From: Flavobacterium piscinae
Lineage (GTDB): Bacteria; Bacteroidota; Bacteroidia; Flavobacteriales; Flavobacteriaceae
Length of the DNA stretch: 64,000 nt
Direction: 5' to 3'
Assembly (NCBI RefSeq): GCF_004122145.1
Contig: NZ_SBKQ01000011.1
Coordinates: 62,001 to 126,000 of the forward strand
Notes under the pieces: generated by a model
What the model saw: the letters and a program-made list of their open reading frames with translations, nothing else
What the model was told of the DNA's origin: nothing
Database searches by the model: none
Translations under genes and position numbers: made by a program
In this document: positions 16,889 to 26,667 of the stretch, in pieces
Layout of the letters: each line of letters opens with the position of its first letter
How positions within the stretch are numbered: the first letter of the stretch is position 1

Positions 16889-19129
16889 TTGCCAAAAGCT
16901 TTTCCATTGAAAGATTTATTTTTAATCACCCCACCTTTCACACAACTGAATACACCGTATCCGGCAACAGCTTATTTGAAAGGTTTTCTAAACACCAAAA
17001 ACATTTCGGCTTTTCAAATGGATTTGGGTATCGAAGTGATTTTGGAAATTTTTTCAAAGAAAGGATTGGAAAAAATGTTTCAAGTTTCAGGTTTCAAGTT
17101 TCAGGGTGATGAGAATTGTCAAAGGATTTATGCGTTAAAGCAAGATTACATCCAAACAATTGATTCTGTAATTTCTTTTCTTCAAGGCAAAAATCCAACC
17201 CTAGCTCGTCAAATTTGTTCCGGAAATTTTTTACCGGAAGCATCTCGTTTTGAACAATTGGATGATATGGAATACGCATTCGGAACGATGGGAATGCAAG
17301 ATAAAGCCAAGCATTTAGCGACATTATACCTCGAAGATTTATCAGATTACATTGTGGCTTGTGTGGATGAAAATTTCGGTTTCAGTCGCTATGCCGAACG
17401 TTTAGGGCGAAGTGCTAATTCCTTTGACGAATTGTACCATCAATTGCAACAAAAACCAACGTATATTGATGAAATTACACTTTCTATTCTCAATCAAAAA
17501 CTGACTGAAATTCAACCGAAATTGGTTTGTTTTTCCGTTCCGTTTCCGGGAAATTTATACAGTGCTTTTCGATGTGCTCAATTCATTAAAACCCATTTTC
17601 CCGGTATCAAAACGGCAATGGGAGGCGGTTTTCCAAACACTGAATTACGTGATTTAAAAGACAAACGCGTTTTTGAATTCTTTGATTTTATTACGTTGGA
17701 TGATGGCGAATTGCCGATTGAACTTCTTCACCGTAATATTTGTCATTCTGACGAAAAAGGCACGAGCAATAGCGAACTGGCGAAGCAAATCTCCAGTGAA
17801 TTTAAACGTACTTTCCTCCTCGAAAACAATCAAGTCGTCTACAAAAACAATTCCACCCAACCCGATTACAAACAATCCGAAGTTGGCACACCCGATTATT
17901 CCGATTTACAACTAGACAATTATATTTCCGTTATTGAAATTGCAAATCCAATGCACAGTCTATGGAGCGATGGTCGTTGGAATAAACTCACCATGGCCCA
18001 TGGTTGTTATTGGGGAAAATGCACATTTTGTGATATTTCACTCAATTATATTAAATTATACGAACCCATCGCGGCCAAATTATTGGTCGATCGAATGGAA
18101 GAACTTATTGTCCAAACGAATGAAAATGGATTCCATTTTGTGGACGAAGCAGCTCCTCCGGCCTTAATGAAAGAAGTAGCGTTGGAAATTCTCCGACGAA
18201 AATTAACCGTAAGTTGGTGGACAAACATTCGCTTTGAAAAAAGTTTTACCGCCGATTTGTGTCAACTTTTAAAAGCTTCCGGTTGCATTGCTGTTTCCGG
18301 TGGATTGGAAGTGGCCTCCGACCGATTATTAGAACTCATCAAAAAAGGAGTAACGGTTGAACAAGTGGCTCAAGTGACCCGAAATTTTACCGAGTCCGGC
18401 ATCATGGTGCATGCATATTTAATGTATGGTTATCCTACGCAAACGGTTCAAGAAACGGTGGATAGCCTTGAAATGGTGCGTCAATTGTTTGAATTAGGCA
18501 TTTTGCAATCCGGTTTTTGGCATCAATTTGCGATGACGGCTCACAGTCCGGTGGGTATGTTTCCGGAAGAATTTGGCGTTACTCCGCAACATAATGAAAT
18601 TACATTTGCTAACAACGATATTCAGTTTACCGACAAAACCGGGATCAATCATGATAAATTCAGCTTCGGTTTAAAAAAATCATTGTTTAATTATATGCAC
18701 GGCATTTGTTTTGACTATGATTTACAAGAGTGGTTTGATTTTAAAATTCCAAAAACCAAAATTGCTCCGGATTATATCATTTCTTGTTTAGAGAAAGAAG
18801 ATACTTTCAACACTAAACCCACAGCGAAAATTGTTTGGATAGGAGGGACGCCTACTTCCGAATTATTTACTAAATCTAAAAAAGGCCAATCGTGGGAAAT
18901 GATGAAATTGACTTTTCATACCAAAATTGAAACCATTGAAATTTCCTTAGAAAAGGAAAAAGCAATTTGGCTGACGGAATTGTTGAAAAAAATTTCAATT
19001 ACAGCAAACAAAACATTCACCTTTTCTCAAGTAAAGCAAGATTTTGAAACGCATTTTGAAGATTTCGAGTTGTTTTGGTACTCCAAACAACTTAAATCTC
19101 TTAGAGGTCAAGGGTTAGTAGTTTTGTAA
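16889..19129 (+). CDS. B12-binding-domain radical SAM protein, unknown substrate
   Basis: 746 residues. A cobalamin-binding-like region (LVCFSVPFPGNLYSAFRCAQFIKTHFPG, MGGGFPNTELRDL) precedes a radical SAM domain whose cluster motif is HGCYWGKCTFCDIS: C373, C378 and C381, a CX4CX2C spacing instead of CX3CX2C. Later motifs (VSGGLEVASDRLLELIKKGVT, MVHAYLMYGYPTQT) fit the HemN/BchE-like barrel. The start is uncertain: TTG at 16889 lies inside an exact TATTTTTG promoter-like box, and TTG at 16907 gives the start LKDLFLITPPFTQLNTPYP, which may be the real one. A TTTCARG heptamer array encodes residues ~64-73. Confidence 0.8.
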   Translation: MPKAFPLKDLFLITPPFTQLNTPYPATAYLKGFLNTKNISAFQMDLGIEVILEIFSKKGLEKMFQVSGFKFQGDENCQRIYALKQDYIQTIDSVISFLQGKNPTLARQICSGNFLPEASRFEQLDDMEYAFGTMGMQDKAKHLATLYLEDLSDYIVACVDENFGFSRYAERLGRSANSFDELYHQLQQKPTYIDEITLSILNQKLTEIQPKLVCFSVPFPGNLYSAFRCAQFIKTHFPGIKTAMGGGFPNTELRDLKDKRVFEFFDFITLDDGELPIELLHRNICHSDEKGTSNSELAKQISSEFKRTFLLENNQVVYKNNSTQPDYKQSEVGTPDYSDLQLDNYISVIEIANPMHSLWSDGRWNKLTMAHGCYWGKCTFCDISLNYIKLYEPIAAKLLVDRMEELIVQTNENGFHFVDEAAPPALMKEVALEILRRKLTVSWWTNIRFEKSFTADLCQLLKASGCIAVSGGLEVASDRLLELIKKGVTVEQVAQVTRNFTESGIMVHAYLMYGYPTQTVQETVDSLEMVRQLFELGILQSGFWHQFAMTAHSPVGMFPEEFGVTPQHNEITFANNDIQFTDKTGINHDKFSFGLKKSLFNYMHGICFDYDLQEWFDFKIPKTKIAPDYIISCLEKEDTFNTKPTAKIVWIGGTPTSELFTKSKKGQSWEMMKLTFHTKIETIEISLEKEKAIWLTELLKKISITANKTFTFSQVKQDFETHFEDFELFWYSKQLKSLRGQGLVVL
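17078..17105. repeat. TTTCARG heptamer repeat within coding sequence
   Basis: Four units (TTTCAAG, TTTCAGG, TTTCAAG, TTTCAGG) lie in the radical SAM gene and encode FQVSGFKFQ. The intergenic copies at 12874 and 50663 have the same units in the same order. Confidence 0.85.
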
Positions 19130-19133
19130 TTTT

Positions 19134-19187
19134 ACCATATAAGTCATATAAGTTTTTAAATTCAAAACTTATATGGTTTTTATTTTG
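19134..19187 (+). terminator. Terminator of the radical SAM gene
   Basis: Eleven-base arms ACCATATAAGT (19134-19144) and ACTTATATGGT (19167-19177) are followed by TTTTATTTTG. Confidence 0.75.
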
Positions 19188-19296
19188 TGTAGATTAAAAT
19201 TTAAAATGTTGCTATACCAATTTAGCGAAATTCTTCATTTTTACCTTTACGAAAACGTTATAAATATGTATTTTTACCACATTCAAAAATACATGT

Positions 19297-19782
19297 ATGA
19301 ATCAAAAATACAGACTGTCCGTCAATCAAAGTGATACCTTTGATAAAACAGAACAAGATATTGCCCAATTAGATGCCATCATCACATCTTTAAATTCCTT
19401 TCATATACTTCACAATAATAAACCTTTTTTAGCAAAAATTACAGCTGTTGATTTTCTCAAAAAAACCTACACAGTTGAAGTAAATCACAATTCCTATACC
19501 GTTGAAATTGCCAATGAATTGGATATTTTAATCAAAGAAATGGGATTTGAAGTAGGCAAAACCAAACAAATCAATGCCATCAAAGCTCCGATGCCGGGCT
19601 TGATTCTCGAAATCAATGTTTCTGTTGGTCAGGTAGTGAATGAAGGCGACAATTTACTCATTTTGGAAGCCATGAAAATGGAAAATAGTTTTGCTTCTCC
19701 AAGGAATGGTAAAATTAAATCGATTGCGGTTGCCAAAGGCGATGCGGTGGATAAAGGCCAATTGTTGATTGAGTTTGAATAG
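19297..19782 (+). CDS. Biotin carboxyl carrier protein of acyl-CoA carboxylase
   Basis: 161 residues. The N-terminal ~95 residues form a small beta domain like the BT linker domain of propionyl-CoA carboxylases. The C-terminal biotinyl domain has APMPGLILEINVSVGQ and EAMKMEN, with K127 as the biotin site. It is the first gene of a three-gene unit with the biotin carboxylase and carboxyltransferase subunits that follow, a layout known for Bacteroidetes propionyl-CoA/acyl-CoA carboxylases. Confidence 0.92.
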   Translation: MNQKYRLSVNQSDTFDKTEQDIAQLDAIITSLNSFHILHNNKPFLAKITAVDFLKKTYTVEVNHNSYTVEIANELDILIKEMGFEVGKTKQINAIKAPMPGLILEINVSVGQVVNEGDNLLILEAMKMENSFASPRNGKIKSIAVAKGDAVDKGQLLIEFE

Positions 19783-19833
19783 TTATACATTAATAGCATC
19801 TAGCTTTAGCAGGATGAAAAAATTAATAAAATA

Positions 19834-21288
19834 ATGATAAAAAAAATAACAAAAATACTAGTTGCCAATCGGGGTGAAATTGCCATTCGGGTAATGAAAA
19901 CGGCTCAGAAAATGGGAATTAAAACGGTTGCGGTTTATTCTACAATTGATAGAAATGCACCTCATGTAAAATTTGCCGATGAGGCAGTTTGGATTGGTGA
20001 ATCACCGTCCAATCAATCCTATTTATTGGGAAATAAAATTATTGAAGTGGCTAAATCGTTGGGTGCAGACGCCATCCATCCCGGTTACGGATTTTTAAGT
20101 GAGAATGCTGCTTTTGCTGAAGAAGCTGAGAAAAACAACATCATTTTCATCGGTCCAAAATCAAAAGCCATTCACATCATGGGAAGTAAATTAGCAGCTA
20201 AAGATGCCGTGAAAGCTTACGATATTCCAATGGTTCCCGGCTATGATCAGGCCATTACTGATGTAGCTAAAGCGAAAGAAGTTGCCAATCAAATTGGCTT
20301 TCCCATTTTAATCAAAGCCTCTGCCGGTGGAGGTGGAAAAGGAATGCGAGTGGTTGAAAAAGAAGCCGATTTTGAAGCTCAAATGAATCGTGCGATCAGC
20401 GAAGCTACATCTGCTTTTGGGGATGGTTCTGTGTTTATTGAAAAATATGTTGCTTCGCCAAGACATATTGAGATTCAAGTGATGGCGGATGAACATGGTA
20501 ATATTTTGTATTTATTTGAAAGAGAATGTAGCATTCAACGTCGTCATCAAAAAGTGGTGGAAGAAGCTCCTTCTTCGGTTTTAACACCGGAATTGAGAAA
20601 AAAGATGGGAGAAGCCGCTGTTCTAGTAGCCAAATCATGTGATTATTTGGGAGCCGGAACGGTTGAATTTTTATTGGACGAAAATTTAAATTTCTACTTT
20701 TTAGAAATGAATACGCGTTTGCAAGTGGAACATCCGGTAACGGAAATAATTACGGGTGTGGATTTGGTTGAAATGCAGATTCGAGTGGCAAGGGGAGAAG
20801 TTTTATCAGTTAAACAAGAAGAGTTACAAATCAATGGTCATGCGTTGGAATTACGAGTGTATGCTGAAGATCCGCTCAATGATTTTCTTCCGAGTGTTGG
20901 CTTTTTAGAAGAATATACCTTGCCTGAAGGCGAAGGAATTCGTGTGGATAACGGATTTGAACAAGGCATGGATGTCCCCATTTATTATGACCCAATGTTA
21001 GCCAAGTTAATTACATATGGTAAAACACGTTCGGAAGCCATTCAACTGATGGGCAAAGCAATTGATGCTTACAAAGTAAAAGGTGTTCAAACTACGTTGC
21101 CATTCGGAAAATTTGTTTGTGAACACGAGGCTTTCCGCTCAGGAAATTTTGACACCCATTTTGTCAAAAAGTATTATGATGCCGAAAAGCTAAAGTCTAA
21201 ACATTCTGAAGAAGCAGAAATAGCTGCTTTGGTGGCGTTAAAACAATATATGGAAGATCAGAAAATGGTTCGATTACCAATTCAATAA
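19834..21288 (+). CDS. Biotin carboxylase subunit (AccC-like)
   Basis: 484 residues. ATP-grasp enzyme with [80 protein letters not shown] and the C-terminal [11 protein letters not shown]. It carboxylates the biotin on the carrier encoded just upstream with ATP and bicarbonate. The context makes it the alpha subunit of a propionyl-CoA or related acyl-CoA carboxylase rather than of the housekeeping acetyl-CoA carboxylase. It lies 2 bases before the carboxyltransferase gene. Confidence 0.93.
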   Translation: MIKKITKILVANRGEIAIRVMKTAQKMGIKTVAVYSTIDRNAPHVKFADEAVWIGESPSNQSYLLGNKIIEVAKSLGADAIHPGYGFLSENAAFAEEAEKNNIIFIGPKSKAIHIMGSKLAAKDAVKAYDIPMVPGYDQAITDVAKAKEVANQIGFPILIKASAGGGGKGMRVVEKEADFEAQMNRAISEATSAFGDGSVFIEKYVASPRHIEIQVMADEHGNILYLFERECSIQRRHQKVVEEAPSSVLTPELRKKMGEAAVLVAKSCDYLGAGTVEFLLDENLNFYFLEMNTRLQVEHPVTEIITGVDLVEMQIRVARGEVLSVKQEELQINGHALELRVYAEDPLNDFLPSVGFLEEYTLPEGEGIRVDNGFEQGMDVPIYYDPMLAKLITYGKTRSEAIQLMGKAIDAYKVKGVQTTLPFGKFVCEHEAFRSGNFDTHFVKKYYDAEKLKSKHSEEAEIAALVALKQYMEDQKMVRLPIQ

Positions 21289-21290
21289 AC

Positions 21291-22832
21291 ATGGAAAAGA
21301 AGATAAAAGAATTACAAGATAAATTAGCCGAAGCAAAGCTTGGAGGAGGAATAAAACGTATTGAAACCCAACATGCGAAGAAAAAATTAACGGCTCGCGA
21401 ACGGGTGAATTACTTAATGGACGAAGGTTCTTTTGAAGAAATTGATGCGTTAGTAACTCATCGAACCACCGATTTCGGTATGGAAAATGAACAATATTAT
21501 GGCGATGGAGTAATCACCGGATATGGAACAGTAAACGGCAGATTAGTATTTGTATTTGCTCAAGATTTCACAGTTTTTGGTGGAGCTTTGTCTGAAACAC
21601 ATGCCGAAAAAATATGCAAAGTAATGGATATGGCTTTGAAAAACGGAGCCCCGATGATAGGCTTAAATGATTCGGGAGGTGCCAGAATTCAAGAAGGTGT
21701 ACGTTCATTGGGTGGTTATGCCGATATTTTCTTTCGCAATGTAAAATCAAGTGGAATTATTCCGCAAATTTCAGCCATTATGGGACCCTGTGCGGGTGGA
21801 GCGGTGTATTCTCCTGCGATGACTGACTTTACGATGATGGTAGAAAATACCAGTTATATGTTTGTCACCGGTCCAAATGTGGTAAAAACGGTCACCAATG
21901 AAACGGTTACTTCGGAAGAGTTAGGAGGAGCGAGTACGCATTCTACTAAATCGGGAGTGGCTCATACAACATCAGCGAATGATGTAGAATGTTTAGAGGA
22001 TGTGAAAAAGTTATTGAGTTATTTGCCACAAAGTAATAAAGAAAAAACACCAAAAGTTCCTTATGAATTGAAAGATGAAATTCGGGAACAATTGATGTCT
22101 ATAATTCCTGATAACCCCAACAAGCCGTATGATATGCATGAGGTGATTCAGGGAATTATTGATGAAGAGTCATTTTTTGAAATTCACAAAGATTATGCGG
22201 AGAATATTATTGTAGGTTTTGCCAGATTGGGCGGAAGAAGTATCGGAATTGTAGCGAATCAACCGTTGTATTTGGCTGGTGTTTTAGATGTAAACAGTTC
22301 AGTTAAAGCGGCAAGATTTACGCGTTTTTGTGATTGCTTTAATATTCCTTTATTAGTTTTGGTTGACGTACCCGGATTTTTACCCGGAACGGATCAGGAA
22401 TGGACAGGAATTATTCGTCACGGAGCTAAATTATTATACGCTTTAAGCGAAGCAACAGTGCCAAGAGTAACGGTTATCACCCGAAAAGCCTATGGTGGAG
22501 CGTATGATGTAATGAACTCCAAACATATTGGTGCCGATATGAATTTTGCTTGGCCAACAGCTGAAATTGCGGTAATGGGAGCTAAAGGAGCGAGTGAAAT
22601 CATTTTCAAAAAAGAAATTGCAGAAGCTGAAGACCCTACGGCAAAATTGATTGAAAAAGAAAACGAATACGCAGAAAAGTTTGCCACACCTTATCGAGCC
22701 GCTCAACGTGGATTTATTGATGAGGTAATTGTACCCAATGAGACTCGTAAAAAATTATTAAAAGCTTTCAGTATGTTGGAACACAAAGAAGTGGAATTGC
22801 CTAAGCGAAAACACGGAAATATTCCGTTGTAA
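21291..22832 (+). CDS. Acyl-CoA carboxylase carboxyltransferase subunit (PccB-like)
   Basis: 513 residues with both crotonase-like halves: [64 protein letters not shown], then [28 protein letters not shown] and [13 protein letters not shown]. It transfers the carboxyl group from biotin to acyl-CoA. The sequence is closest by eye to propionyl-CoA carboxylase beta. The operon ends at the hairpin at 22851. Confidence 0.93.
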   Translation: MEKKIKELQDKLAEAKLGGGIKRIETQHAKKKLTARERVNYLMDEGSFEEIDALVTHRTTDFGMENEQYYGDGVITGYGTVNGRLVFVFAQDFTVFGGALSETHAEKICKVMDMALKNGAPMIGLNDSGGARIQEGVRSLGGYADIFFRNVKSSGIIPQISAIMGPCAGGAVYSPAMTDFTMMVENTSYMFVTGPNVVKTVTNETVTSEELGGASTHSTKSGVAHTTSANDVECLEDVKKLLSYLPQSNKEKTPKVPYELKDEIREQLMSIIPDNPNKPYDMHEVIQGIIDEESFFEIHKDYAENIIVGFARLGGRSIGIVANQPLYLAGVLDVNSSVKAARFTRFCDCFNIPLLVLVDVPGFLPGTDQEWTGIIRHGAKLLYALSEATVPRVTVITRKAYGGAYDVMNSKHIGADMNFAWPTAEIAVMGAKGASEIIFKKEIAEAEDPTAKLIEKENEYAEKFATPYRAAQRGFIDEVIVPNETRKKLLKAFSMLEHKEVELPKRKHGNIPL

Positions 22833-22850
22833 CGATTCATAATTAATATT

Positions 22851-22887
22851 AAAAAGTCAGGGAGAATAAATTTTCTTCCTGACTTTT
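22851..22887 (+). terminator. Bidirectional terminator
   Basis: Stem AAAAAGTCAGG / CCTGACTTTTTTT with an AT-rich inner part (GAGAATAAATTTTCTT). It serves the carboxylase operon and, with its A-run, the convergent YdcH-like gene. Confidence 0.8.
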
Positions 22888-22888
22888 T

Positions 22889-23125
22889 TTAGTTTTTTTG
22901 GAGAAAAGTATAAATCTCATCTTTTAAAAAAACGCGATCTTTTCTTTTGTGCGTTAATTCATCATCATTGAGTGGAATTTCTCCTTTTTCTATTTCAAAA
23001 ATTTCGGTATCCAAGGTATTGTAAGAACTCATAAGCACCTGAAATTCTTCATTATGATGATATAAATCTTTGATTTTTTCGGCATATTCCGGAAACTCTT
23101 CGAGTAATGGATGTTTAGTAATCAT
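22889..23125 (-). CDS. YdcH family (DUF465) protein
   Basis: 78 residues, nearly all helical, with the family pattern HPLLEEFPEYAEKIKDLYHHNEEF...YNTLDTEIFEIEKGE...DDELTHKRKDRVFLKDEIYTFLQ. The function of this family is unknown. It stands alone between a terminator and an intergenic gap. Confidence 0.85.
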   Translation of the reverse strand: MITKHPLLEEFPEYAEKIKDLYHHNEEFQVLMSSYNTLDTEIFEIEKGEIPLNDDELTHKRKDRVFLKDEIYTFLQKN

Positions 23126-23218
23126 AAATAGAAGTTTAAGTAATTAATTTATACCTCTAAATTACAAACTATAGTTCTATAAAATAATGACAAATGTCAG
23201 GTTATAAAAAAAGAGGAA

Positions 23219-23632
23219 TCAATTTTCCTCTTCTTTTTTCTTCTTCTTTTTAGATTTTTCTTTGTTTTTATCTTTTAATTCTTCAAAAATTTTAATTTGT
23301 TCAGGATTTAAAATTTTTAAAAGTTTTTCATCAAAATCTTTTACAGCTTCTTCAAGTTTTATTTTTTTTTCTTCATTTGAAATTCTACTACTTAGAATTT
23401 TCTCAGCACTTTTTTCATTTTCTTGTAAAAAAACTTTGGTGGCAGCCTCTTGAAAAGAATCTAAAGATAATTTCTCCTTTAATTTTTTTAAAGTTTGTTC
23501 AATAGGATCTACTTTATCAGTTTTTGGACTATTTTGATGATATTGAGAATTCCTTCCAATAGTTCTGTCTACTTGTGAGTAAGCATTTTGACAAAAAATA
23601 TATACAATACAAAAAACAATAATTTTATTCAT
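23219..23632 (-). CDS. Small secreted helical protein, unknown
   Basis: 137 residues: a signal peptide (MNKIIVFCIVYIFCQNAYSQ), a helical charged body and a Lys/Glu-rich tail (KEKSKKKKKKEEEN). The central part (ATKVFLQENEKSAEKIL...KILNPEQIKIFEEL) resembles small Spy/periplasmic-type proteins seen in flavobacteria. The start lies 4 bases from the rimO stop, so both are probably on one transcript. Confidence 0.75.
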   Translation of the reverse strand: MNKIIVFCIVYIFCQNAYSQVDRTIGRNSQYHQNSPKTDKVDPIEQTLKKLKEKLSLDSFQEAATKVFLQENEKSAEKILSSRISNEEKKIKLEEAVKDFDEKLLKILNPEQIKIFEELKDKNKEKSKKKKKKEEEN

Positions 23633-23636
23633 AAAT

Positions 23637-24944
23637 TTATATTAATATAGGTTCACCATATAAATCAAATTCAGTAGCATCGATAATTTTTATTCTACTA
23701 AAGTCACCCACTTTTAAATAAAATTTAGAAGCATCGATTAATACCTCATTATCAACATCCGGGCTATCAAATTCTGTTCTTCCCACAAAATAAGGACCTT
23801 CTTTTCTGTCAATAATACACTTAAAAGTTTGACCAATTTTTTCCTGATTCAAATCCCATGAAATTTGTGATTGAATGTCCATGATTTCCGCGGCACGCTG
23901 TTGTTTCACTTCTACAGGAACATCATCTTCCAATAAATAGGCGTGTGTATTTTCTTCATGCGAATAAGCAAAACAACCTAATCGTTCAAAACGCATTTCT
24001 TCCACCCAATTTTTTAGGATTTGAAAATCTTCTTCGGTCTCACCGGGATATCCAACAATTAAAGTAGTTCTGATGGCTATACCCGGAACAGCTTTTCTAA
24101 ATTCTTTAAGAAGTTTTGTTGTTTTTTCCTGAGTGGTGCCACGACGCATCGATTTAAGGATATTATCTGAAATGTGTTGCAAAGGGATGTCAATATAATT
24201 ACAGATTTTAGGTTCGTTTTTCATTAATTCCAACACATCCATAGGGAATCCGGTAGGGAAGGCGTAGTGTAACCGTATCCATTCAATTCCATCAATTTTA
24301 ACCAAGTTTTCTAAAAGTTCGGCTAAATTTCGCTTTTTATATAAATCTAATCCGTAATAGGTTAAATCTTGTGCAATCAATATCAATTCTTTTACACCAT
24401 TTTTGGCTAAACCCTCCGCTTCTTTTACTAATTTTTCAATGGGTTGCGAAACGTGTTTTCCTCTCATGATTGGAATAGCACAAAAGCTACACGGACGGTC
24501 GCAACCTTCGGCAATTTTTAAATAAGCAAAGTTTTTGGGTGTTGTAGTTAATCGTTCTCCTAATAATTCGTGTTTGTAATCTGCACCTAATGCTTTCAAT
24601 AAAATAGGTAAATCGGTTGTGCCGAAATATTGATCTACATTGGGAATTTCTTTCACTAAATCGGGCTTGTATCGTTCTGATAAACATCCTGTTACAAATA
24701 CTTTGTCGACAATTCCCTGTTCTTTCTTTTCTACATATTCCAAAATCGTATTTACCGATTCCGCTTTTGCATTATCAATAAAACCACAAGTGTTTATAAC
24801 CACTATATTACCTTCTTGCTCATGCACTACGTCTTTTCCACTGGCTTTTAGTTGCCCCATTAACACTTCGCTATCATACACATTTTTTGAACATCCTAAG
24901 GTAATAACGTTGATTTTATTTTTCTTTAACGATTTGGTTCTCAT
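23637..24944 (-). CDS. rimO: Ribosomal protein S12 methylthiotransferase RimO
   Basis: 435 residues, the family length. The N-terminal MTTase domain has INVITLGCSKNVYDSEVLMGQL and VINTCGF. The radical SAM motif is CDRPCSFC (CX3CX2C), and a C-terminal TRAM domain follows. RimO adds a methylthio group to Asp of ribosomal protein S12 using two 4Fe-4S clusters. An exact TAATTTTG promoter box lies on the minus strand at 24986-24979, about 35 bases before the start. Confidence 0.96.
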   Translation of the reverse strand: MRTKSLKKNKINVITLGCSKNVYDSEVLMGQLKASGKDVVHEQEGNIVVINTCGFIDNAKAESVNTILEYVEKKEQGIVDKVFVTGCLSERYKPDLVKEIPNVDQYFGTTDLPILLKALGADYKHELLGERLTTTPKNFAYLKIAEGCDRPCSFCAIPIMRGKHVSQPIEKLVKEAEGLAKNGVKELILIAQDLTYYGLDLYKKRNLAELLENLVKIDGIEWIRLHYAFPTGFPMDVLELMKNEPKICNYIDIPLQHISDNILKSMRRGTTQEKTTKLLKEFRKAVPGIAIRTTLIVGYPGETEEDFQILKNWVEEMRFERLGCFAYSHEENTHAYLLEDDVPVEVKQQRAAEIMDIQSQISWDLNQEKIGQTFKCIIDRKEGPYFVGRTEFDSPDVDNEVLIDASKFYLKVGDFSRIKIIDATEFDLYGEPILI

Positions 24945-25020
24945 TATTTTATACTCTTATTTAATCTTAAAAGGGATGCAAAATTACGGTTTTATTTGGT
25001 ATTTATGGAAATAAATAATA

Positions 25021-25046
25021 AAACCATTCACAAGAGTAAATGGTTT
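25021..25046 (-). terminator. Terminator of the FadL-like gene
   Basis: Arms AAACCATT (25021-25028) and AATGGTTT (25039-25046). On the minus strand this is followed by TATTATT. Confidence 0.6.
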
Positions 25047-25067
25047 TTCGAAATTATAGAAAACAAT

Positions 25068-26591
25068 TTAGAATTTTATAGTGTAACTCAAGGTTACATT
25101 ATTGTTGATGGCTGTTAAACGAGAAGTATCATTTAATCCGGAACTGATTAAATCAAAATTCATTTTTCTTCTACTATAGGCATAGGCCAAATCCAGTCTT
25201 GAAATACCAAAATCAAAACCAATTCCGCCCGAGTATCCGGTTAAATCTCCCATAGCAGTATCAACTTTATAAGGACTTTCTTCAAAACGGTAACCACCTC
25301 GCAAACTCCATTGTTTGTGTCTGAATTCACCACCAACTCTAATTTCTGCTGCAGTATCCAAATTTGCCGACATAAAGTTGTTGATCGATTCCAAGTTAAC
25401 ATCGTTTCTTGGTCTGAATGTAATATTACTATAGTCTTTCATGGAATAATCGATACTAATTAATCCTCTCTCACCAAAAACATAGGCGAAACTACCGGTT
25501 AGTTTACTTGGAGTTTGAATTTTATAAGAATCAAATACCATAATCACATTGGGGTCAAAAACTATCGGATTGCTGTTTGCATCACAATCTTCACAATATG
25601 TAATTGTTCTTTGTCTTACTTCATCCGTTAAATTATACCAAGTGGGCGATTCATAAGCTAAGCCAAGTCTTACACTTTCAGTGATTTTTCCGATAGCTCC
25701 AATACCGAAAGAAAATCCACCACCAAATGTATACGTTTCTGTATCAAATTGAACAGAACGGAGTCCGGTGGATGAGTTATTATTATAACTTTCATAAATG
25801 GAAATCGTATTGGTCAAATCAGTAAAGTGAGCATTCAAATTAAGTCCGATAAAAAGTCTATCCTTAAATGATGTGGCTATATTACCGGTAATTTTTCCAT
25901 TGTAACCTGTAGCAACTGTGTAATTTTCCTGATAATAATTGCCATTGGTTGGCACATTAGAAACATACACTGAGTTGTCCGGATTTTCATTATCAACCGG
26001 ATTAAACATATAAGCATTATATCCTAAGAGAGCCTGTTGATCGATGAAACTTAATTCGTCAAAAAATGCTGTGTCAAGTACATTTAAAAAAATACCACCT
26101 TCGTTTGGTAATCCATTCGCAAATCGTAAAAAATAGCCGTCAATTGAATTGTTAGGATTTACTCCGCGGGCATTAAACTGATTATCAAAATTTGAATTGT
26201 TTTCGTAATTTAACGCTATACTAAATTTATTCCAACCACTTGAAGGGTTATTGTTTTTAAAGACAAAAACGCCACCGGCTTGATTGATATCTAAATCATG
26301 ATCGCTCTCAATTGTTCGTGTTCCAAAATAAGAAGAACTATTTCTCACATTATAATTACTGAGCGAGATAGTTGCTTGGTTATAATTAAACAGGGCTGAA
26401 CCGGCAGGATTTACATTTATGGCAGATAAATCTCCACCCACAGCACCAAACGCTCCACTCATGGCTCTAAATCGAGCAGAACCGGTTAAATTATCAAAGG
26501 CATACCGCAATCCTTCATTCGGAGTTATTTCTTGCGAGAAGGATAAAAAGCTAGCTAATAGAAAACCGGATGTGATAAAAATCTTTTTCAT
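25068..26591 (-). CDS. OmpP1/FadL-type outer membrane transporter
   Basis: 507 residues. A signal peptide (MKKIFITSGFLLASFLSFSQ) is followed by the family's early motif (ALRYAFDNL-like EGLRYAFDNLTGSARFRAMSGAFGAVGGDLSAINVNPAGSALF) and a beta-barrel with a C-terminal aromatic residue (VTLSYTIKF). FadL-type porins take up long-chain fatty acids and other hydrophobic compounds; the Bacteroidetes members are often labelled 'hemin receptor' without proof. It is a monocistronic gene. Confidence 0.88.
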   Translation of the reverse strand: MKKIFITSGFLLASFLSFSQEITPNEGLRYAFDNLTGSARFRAMSGAFGAVGGDLSAINVNPAGSALFNYNQATISLSNYNVRNSSSYFGTRTIESDHDLDINQAGGVFVFKNNNPSSGWNKFSIALNYENNSNFDNQFNARGVNPNNSIDGYFLRFANGLPNEGGIFLNVLDTAFFDELSFIDQQALLGYNAYMFNPVDNENPDNSVYVSNVPTNGNYYQENYTVATGYNGKITGNIATSFKDRLFIGLNLNAHFTDLTNTISIYESYNNNSSTGLRSVQFDTETYTFGGGFSFGIGAIGKITESVRLGLAYESPTWYNLTDEVRQRTITYCEDCDANSNPIVFDPNVIMVFDSYKIQTPSKLTGSFAYVFGERGLISIDYSMKDYSNITFRPRNDVNLESINNFMSANLDTAAEIRVGGEFRHKQWSLRGGYRFEESPYKVDTAMGDLTGYSGGIGFDFGISRLDLAYAYSRRKMNFDLISSGLNDTSRLTAINNNVTLSYTIKF

Positions 26592-26611
26592 AATTTTTTT
26601 ATTTTTTCATA

Positions 26612-26653
26612 AAAATACCCATGCAAACCGATTTGATTCAACATAGGTATTTT
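26612..26653 (-). terminator. Possible terminator of the Gly/Trp-rich gene
   Basis: Arms AAAATACC (26612) and GGTATTTT (26646-26653) around a ~26-base loop, with a T-rich tail on the minus strand. The long loop makes it uncertain. Confidence 0.45.
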
Positions 26654-26667
26654 GATTATTTTTTTGA

